Positions 6,926 through 10,723 of a DNA stretch of 10,723 nucleotides are shown here, one piece after another (the first letter of the stretch is position 1; each line of letters begins with the position of its first letter). The stretch spans positions 1 through 10,723 of the forward strand of contig CALFEY010000370.1 of the NCBI GenBank assembly GCA_937958295.1, read 5' to 3'. The notes under the pieces were generated by a model. The model was not told the DNA's origin. It searched no databases and was given only the letters and a program-made list of their open reading frames with translations. The position numbers and the translations under genes are program-made. Origin of the DNA: an uncultured Pseudomonadota bacterium (lineage in GTDB: Bacteria > Pseudomonadota > Gammaproteobacteria > Burkholderiales > Casimicrobiaceae).

Positions 6926-7435
6926 CTACCCCGATCCGACGCGCAACGACTGCTGGCCGCCGGGAACCTCGTGCGCCGCAGCGCCGAGATAGCTCTGCAG
7001 ATCGGCGTACTGCACGAACTCCAGGAAGTTGCCCTCGCGATCGGACGCCAGGAACAGCCACACGCCCGGGCGCACTTCCACCACGCCTTCGCTGTGCATC
7101 ACCACCCCGGCCCCGCACAGGCGCGCATGCAGCGCATGGATGTCGTCCACCAGGAAGGTCACGTAAAAGTTGCCCACCGCCCGCATCGGGTAAGCATGTG
7201 CCGCCTCGCCCGACGCCGTGGCCGGGGCGCGCGCGATCTTGAAGCGCTGGCCGGTGGAAGTCGCGAGGCGCACCACGCGATAGCCGGAGGGTGACAGCCC
7301 CGTTGCCGCACCCGCCTCCGCCGGCACGCTCACGTCGCTGTCCACGCGCAGGCCCAGTGTGTCGACGTAGAAGCGCACCAGGGCATCCACGTCGGCCGCC
7401 ACCACACCCACTTCGTAGGCCGCGACGCACTTCAT
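6926..7435 (-). CDS. VOC (glyoxalase/bleomycin-resistance fold) family protein
   Basis: This is a 169-residue protein with two babbb modules of the vicinal-oxygen-chelate superfamily. The first starts YEVGVVAADVDALVRFYVDTLGL (split here as residues 7-29) and the second NFYVTFLVDDIHALHARL (89-106), ending in DREGNFLEFVQY (132-143). Of the usual metal-ligand positions only the last, E139, looks conserved. The first carries E8 in place of the common His, and the third has a Tyr/Thr strand (91-93) where His is usual. It may therefore bind a ligand without metal, or a different metal. ATG 7435 has GGGGAC upstream at suitable distance. It follows the propeller gene by 31 bp on the same strand, so co-transcription is possible, and it converges on the YeiE-like gene with a 17-bp gap. 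Substrate unknown. Confidence 0.8.
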   Translation of the reverse strand: MKCVAAYEVGVVAADVDALVRFYVDTLGLRVDSDVSVPAEAGAATGLSPSGYRVVRLATSTGQRFKIARAPATASGEAAHAYPMRAVGNFYVTFLVDDIHALHARLCGAGVVMHSEGVVEVRPGVWLFLASDREGNFLEFVQYADLQSYLGAAAHEVPGGQQSLRVGSG

Positions 7436-7466
7436 CGCACGTCCCCGCCGAGCCGCTGGCGCGACA

Positions 7467-9920
7467 TCATGGCGCGGTACACATCGCCACGCCTTCCGGG
7501 CCGTAGCCTTCGGCGATCCAGCCCGACTGGATCATGGCCGCGCGGACCAGAGCGGAGGTCGTGTAGCGGTGATTGGCATCGGCCCGCCCGTTGAACAGGC
7601 GGAAGACCGGCAGCCCCGTGGCACACGCGCCGGCAACACCGGGCAACCCCGTCTCAAAGGCATCGGGCGTCTCGTAGATCCAGATATCCGGGAAGCGCTG
7701 GCGCACGTCCTCGCATTCGGCGGGGAAGGCCGAGAAGAAGTGACTGTCGATGCCCACCGACGGCGGCGCATAGAAGCGGCACACGGGGGACGCCGCCGCG
7801 GCCCCGGCGGGCCACACCGTGAACTCGAGGCCGGTGCGCGCAAAGCCACGCTGGGTGGCCATCTGCGCATCGAGTCCCGCCATCTCGCCGGCGTCGGCGC
7901 TGATGAAATAGTGGTCGAGACCGCGGTGGTAGTACTCCACGGCCGTGACCGGCGTGGCGTGCGGATCGGCACCGGCCGACAGCCGCAGCACGCCCTGGGC
8001 AGCGGCGGCGTAGAGCGTCCCCTGCATGTCCGCCGCGAGTTGCGCCGTGCCCGTGACCACATTGCGATACGGCGAGGGCGAGACCACGCGCCGCCAGTGC
8101 AGCCCGCGATCCTGCGACACGCTCACGCTGCCGTCGGCATGCACGAGCCGCAGCCGTGACGGCGCAGCGGCCTCCAGCAGCAGCGTGGCCGCGCCGGTCG
8201 CCATATACGGCAGCGAGATGTCCGTCCACGTCGTACCGACGTTGGTGGATACCGCAATGCGCCCCGCCGGCGCCACGCGATACCAGCGCGTCGCGTCGAC
8301 GGCGTCGGGAACGTAATCCACGTCGGCGGCCACCGCGTCGGCCACGCGATCCCAACGGGCGGCGCCGTCGCGCGAGCGGTACACACCGTTGGGGCCGAGC
8401 GCGAACACGGTGGTGGGATCGGCGCGCCCCACATACAGGCGCACGCCCTTGCCGGCGGGTGCGAGCGTGCGAACCCAGTTGCGGCCGCCATCGAAGCTCT
8501 TGGCCACGTCGATGGCCTGGCAGCAGTCCACCTGCGGATCGAGGGGGCGATAGCGCGCGTAGATCACTCCGGGCTGCGGGCCGACGGGGACGAGATCCTG
8601 GTACGGCGTGGTCTGCGCCGGAAGGCCGTCGCTCGCCACGGCCAGGAGGCGCCAGACGGCACCGCCGTCGTCGGTGGCGAAGAGACGGCCATCGGCCACG
8701 CGGGCCAGCACGGGACCGCCGGGAAGCAGATTGGGATACAGCGCGTAAACGTCGTTCTCGCCCGGCCGCACGGTCTGCCACGCCTCCTGGCCGTCGGGGC
8801 GGCGCAGCAGGCCGGCACGTCCGAGCGCCATCAAGGCGCCGGGCGTGGTCGCCACCGCGACCGTACCGGCCGCATCGATGCCCACGTTGCGCTCGGCGTA
8901 AGAGGCGGTCGCGCGCTCGTACAGGTACACGCCATCGCTCGCCAGCCACAGGTCGCCGAAGGCATCGATGTTGGGGACGAAGCGGCTGGGTAGCCCCACG
9001 GTCACCCACGTGCCGCCGCTGTTGAACGACTCGGCGAGGCCGTAGGCCGTCCACGCGAACAGATGACCCGGACGGCCGCGGTCGAGCGACAGCACTTGCG
9101 TGTCGCCCAGCGCGGAGGGGCGTACCGTCCAGGTCGCACCGCCGGTGTCGGAGGTCATCACGCCGCAGGGACCCCAGCGATACAGGGTGCCCAGCCGGTC
9201 GACCAGCAGGCCGGTCCAGGTGCAGCCGGCGGGGTCCACGGTGGAGACGTATTGCCAGCTCAGGCCGAGATCAAACGACTCGTGCACGAAGCGCGTCTCG
9301 CCCTGCGGGGGGAACGGCGTGGTGATGGCCACCATGCGGCCCGGGCGCTGCGGATCGAAGGCCACCTCGTCGGGAAGCACGTCGGACGCGCGGCGCGTCC
9401 AGGTGGCGCCGCCGTCGTCCGTGACGTAGAGCGCGTCGTCCACCGTCATCGTCGAGAAGCGCCAGCGGGCGCGATACGCCGCGCGCCGCGACTCGAGGGC
9501 ATCGAGGCTCAACGCACCTGCCACGTCGTGCGGCGAGAAGAGTTTCCAGTGCCGTCCGCCATCCTTGCTCACGAATGGCGTGACGCAATCGGCCACGATG
9601 GTCTCTGGCGCCGTCACCGTGAGGCGCACGCCCGAATTGGGCGCCCGCCCGAAGGGCAACGCGCAGCCGGCAATGAGGCTGCGACGGGCCCAGTGCAGGC
9701 CATTGTCGGCGCTCGCGTAGAAGACAAGCTGGCCGGGCACGTCCACGGTGGCCGCGGCATAGAGCTCGCCCTGGGTGAGCCCCACGCCCACCGCCACCAT
9801 CGAGCCGCCGGGCGGACCGATCTGCTCCCAGTCCGCCGCGAGTGTCGTGCCGGACAGCGCCCACGCCGCCACCGAGGTGGCGATCGCGGCGCCCATGCGC
9901 ATTCCTGCCTTGCCTGCCAT
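7467..9920 (-). CDS. Exported Asp-box (BNR) beta-propeller protein with DUF5648-like C-terminus
   Basis: This is a large secreted or periplasmic protein, 817 residues from the chosen start. Residues 1-29 form a signal peptide: basic MAGKAGMRMG, hydrophobic AAIATSVAAWALSG, likely cleavage after TTLAA before DW. The body carries eleven Asp-box repeats of the S/T-x-D/N-x-G-x-x-W type, beginning near residues 70, 118, 167, 215, 256, 298, 416, 475, 516, 558 and 602; the one at 256 has one extra residue. A degenerate copy (PDGQEAW) lies near 375. This is a sortilin/glycosidase-like propeller architecture. From about 656 a three-unit domain follows (EYYHRGLDHYF, CRFYAPPSVGIDSHFFSA, VFRLFNGRADANHRYTT), resembling DUF5648. 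ATG 9920 has AGGGA eight bases upstream; ATG 9929 is an alternative, and the longer open frame to 10052 overlaps the Lrp gene. No anchor or sorting motif is seen. Asp-boxes alone do not prove enzyme activity; the function is unknown. Confidence 0.8.
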   Translation of the reverse strand: MAGKAGMRMGAAIATSVAAWALSGTTLAADWEQIGPPGGSMVAVGVGLTQGELYAAATVDVPGQLVFYASADNGLHWARRSLIAGCALPFGRAPNSGVRLTVTAPETIVADCVTPFVSKDGGRHWKLFSPHDVAGALSLDALESRRAAYRARWRFSTMTVDDALYVTDDGGATWTRRASDVLPDEVAFDPQRPGRMVAITTPFPPQGETRFVHESFDLGLSWQYVSTVDPAGCTWTGLLVDRLGTLYRWGPCGVMTSDTGGATWTVRPSALGDTQVLSLDRGRPGHLFAWTAYGLAESFNSGGTWVTVGLPSRFVPNIDAFGDLWLASDGVYLYERATASYAERNVGIDAAGTVAVATTPGALMALGRAGLLRRPDGQEAWQTVRPGENDVYALYPNLLPGGPVLARVADGRLFATDDGGAVWRLLAVASDGLPAQTTPYQDLVPVGPQPGVIYARYRPLDPQVDCCQAIDVAKSFDGGRNWVRTLAPAGKGVRLYVGRADPTTVFALGPNGVYRSRDGAARWDRVADAVAADVDYVPDAVDATRWYRVAPAGRIAVSTNVGTTWTDISLPYMATGAATLLLEAAAPSRLRLVHADGSVSVSQDRGLHWRRVVSPSPYRNVVTGTAQLAADMQGTLYAAAAQGVLRLSAGADPHATPVTAVEYYHRGLDHYFISADAGEMAGLDAQMATQRGFARTGLEFTVWPAGAAAASPVCRFYAPPSVGIDSHFFSAFPAECEDVRQRFPDIWIYETPDAFETGLPGVAGACATGLPVFRLFNGRADANHRYTTSALVRAAMIQSGWIAEGYGPEGVAMCTAP

Positions 9921-9946
9921 GTTCACCATCCCTGCTGTTGCCACAT

Positions 9947-9963
9947 CCGGCGGGGACCGCCGG
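9947..9963. terminator. GC hairpin between Lrp gene and propeller gene
   Basis: CCGGCGG (9947-9953) and CCGCCGG (9957-9963) form a perfect 7-bp stem with a GGA loop. It lies in the 79-bp spacer after the Lrp/AsnC stop and before the propeller start. No T-run follows, so it may be a Rho-assisted terminator, an attenuator or a fortuitous GC structure. Confidence 0.35.
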
Positions 9964-9999
9964 TTGCGATGGTACGACAGCGGCGAGCCCCCGTGCATC

Positions 10000-10524
10000 C
10001 TAGGGGCGCTTGCGGGCCGGTCCCTTGCGGGCTTGCGGTACGGAACCGGCACGCGCCGCGTCTGCCGCCTTGAGCGGCACGTCGCTCTGCTTCAGCGTGC
10101 GCAGGACGAAGCTCGACTTGCTGTGCCGGATTCCCGGAATCTCGTAGAGGCGCTCGCGCAGCAGCCGCTCGTAGTCGCGCGTGTCGCGCACCGCGATGCG
10201 CACGATGTAATCGTAGTCCCCGGACACGAGATAGGCCTCGAGTACCTCCGGGATCGACTCCAGCGCGGCCCCGAAATCTGCAATCATGCGGTCGGTGTGG
10301 CTGTCGAGCGTGAGCTGGACGATGACCGTGTCGGCATAGCCCAGCGCCGCCTGGTCCACCTTGACCGTGTAGCGCTGAATCACCCCGTCGGTCTCCATCC
10401 GCTTGATGCGATTCCAGCACGGCGTGGCGGATAGCCCCACGGCCTCGCTCACTTCCTGCAGCGTCGCGCGCGCATTGCGCCTAAGCACCTCGAGGATGCG
10501 CAGATCGAACTTGTCGACATTCAT
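10000..10524 (-). CDS. Lrp/AsnC-family transcriptional regulator
   Basis: This feast/famine regulator has 174 residues. The N-terminal helix-turn-helix begins MNVDKFDLRILEVLRRNARA and continues through EVSEAVGLSATPCWNRIKRME (split: residues 24-44) to GVIQRYTVKVD. The RAM ligand-binding domain (about 63-145) carries the hallmark VSGDYDYIVRI (100-110), and the block ending PGIRHSKSSFVL. ATG 10524 matches the family N-terminus; the open frame reaches back to 10587 but the extra 21 residues have no family character. Such proteins are usually 150-165 residues; here a basic, Ala/Lys/Arg-rich tail of about 28 residues (ends ARKGPARKRP) is added. It is divergent from a TPP enzyme gene at 10626. Lrp relatives commonly regulate the neighbouring amino-acid metabolism gene and themselves, which the dyads just upstream would suit. 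The amino-acid effector is unknown. Confidence 0.92.
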   Translation of the reverse strand: MNVDKFDLRILEVLRRNARATLQEVSEAVGLSATPCWNRIKRMETDGVIQRYTVKVDQAALGYADTVIVQLTLDSHTDRMIADFGAALESIPEVLEAYLVSGDYDYIVRIAVRDTRDYERLLRERLYEIPGIRHSKSSFVLRTLKQSDVPLKAADAARAGSVPQARKGPARKRP

Positions 10525-10525
10525 T

Positions 10526-10557
10526 CTACAAAAGTAGCCATTGGAAGAATATTTTCC
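10526..10557. promoter_or_regulatory. Candidate Lrp/AsnC operator dyads
   Basis: CTAC-AAAA-GTAG (10526-10537) is a perfect dyad that begins one base before the Lrp start codon. GGAA-N7-TTCC (10543-10557) surrounds AATATT, an AT-rich core typical of Lrp-family sites. Their centres are about 18-19 bp apart, so they lie on roughly the same side of the helix only if DNA bending is considered. They are good candidates for autoregulation; binding is inferred. Confidence 0.4.
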
Positions 10558-10611
10558 CGAGTATGCCGCAATCTCGCGGTAAACCAAAAGCCATTTCTGC
10601 GCATAGGCTCG

Positions 10612-10617
10612 TATGAT
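10612..10617 (+). promoter_or_regulatory. -10-like element of the TPP enzyme gene
   Basis: TATGAT is one base from the TATAAT consensus. Transcription would begin about 6-7 bases downstream, at or just before the ATG at 10626, giving an almost leaderless message, which agrees with the absent ribosome site. No good -35 lies 16-18 bases upstream. Confidence 0.3.
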
Positions 10618-10625
10618 TTCTTCCC

Positions 10626-10723
10626 ATGGATACCTCGCTCGCCCCCTCGCCCACCCGTGCCCAGCCCCAGGCCGAACTCCGCACCGGCGCGCACCTGCTC
10701 CTCGACGCGCTGGTCGCCCAAGG
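10626..10723 (+). CDS. Thiamine-pyrophosphate enzyme, N-terminal fragment (acetolactate synthase-like)
   Basis: Only 32 codons are present before the window ends. After a Pro/Ala-rich lead (MDTSLAPSPTRAQPQ) the sequence ELRTGAHLLLDALVAQ matches the start of the TPP-binding Pyr domain of acetolactate synthase-type enzymes, which typically reads TG...L.D.L..QGV..VFG.PG. The diagnostic glutamate and the rest of the domain lie outside the window, so decarboxylase, oxalyl-CoA decarboxylase or glyoxylate carboligase relatives are equally possible. The divergent Lrp/AsnC gene supports a link to amino-acid metabolism, since Lrp controls acetohydroxyacid synthase genes in enterics. Confidence 0.65.
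   Translation, partial: MDTSLAPSPTRAQPQAELRTGAHLLLDALVAQ

Larger units (their letters stand above)
10525..10625. promoter_or_regulatory. Divergent control region Lrp gene / TPP enzyme
   Basis: These 101 bases between two divergent starts are clearly richer in A/T than their surroundings. They hold the dyads described separately and a -10-like TATGAT near the right-hand start. No ribosome binding site is obvious for either gene. Confidence 0.6.

Noticed and set aside
9063..10073. Plus-strand 336-codon open frame antisense to the propeller gene
   Set aside because: Arg/His/Ala/Gly-rich translation with no domain; the minus strand shows a signal peptide and repeated Asp-boxes.

Overview
The window is GC-rich and tightly packed, with G/C-ending codons. 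It looks like a chromosomal segment of a betaproteobacterium, probably Burkholderiales-like. The clearest hint is the C-terminal domain of the secreted propeller protein, whose EYY..LDHYF / CRFY...DSHF / FRLFN..ADANHRYTT pattern is typical of secreted proteins in that group. The taxon is an inference. No tRNA, rRNA, CRISPR array, insertion sequence or phage gene was seen.

Layout. (1) 1-264: a very GC-rich stretch with no supportable gene, ending in a perfect 8-bp dyad that contains ATA-N9-TAT, directly in front of (2) a NAC-like LysR regulator (265-1245, +). (3) Convergent to it, on the minus strand, is the compact three-gene operon soeA-soeB-soeC (5837 down to 1275). It encodes a molybdopterin catalytic subunit without a Tat signal, a four-cluster ferredoxin subunit and a DmsC-type membrane anchor; the best reading is the cytoplasm-facing sulfite dehydrogenase SoeABC. 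(4) Divergent from soeA across a 132-bp spacer with nested AT-rich dyads is a second LysR regulator (5970-6908, +) that closely resembles YeiE, a family reported to sense sulfite. (5) On the minus strand follow a VOC-superfamily protein (7435-6926), a large exported Asp-box (BNR) beta-propeller protein with a DUF5648-like C-terminus (9920-7467) and an Lrp/AsnC regulator (10524-10000). (6) Divergent from the Lrp gene, at the right edge, is the start of a thiamine-pyrophosphate enzyme resembling the acetolactate synthase family (10626 onward).

How they work together. The coherent unit is the YeiE-like regulator plus soeABC: sulfite would be sensed by the regulator and oxidised to sulfate, with electrons passing SoeA -> SoeB -> SoeC -> quinone. 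This fits detoxification or energy gain from sulfite released by organosulfonate or thiosulfate metabolism. The Lrp/AsnC-TPP enzyme pair is a second divergent regulator-target arrangement. The propeller and VOC proteins have no evident link to either. No obviously novel multigene system is present; the most informative points are the two LysR operator candidates, the regulator-enzyme pairing and the propeller/DUF5648 architecture.
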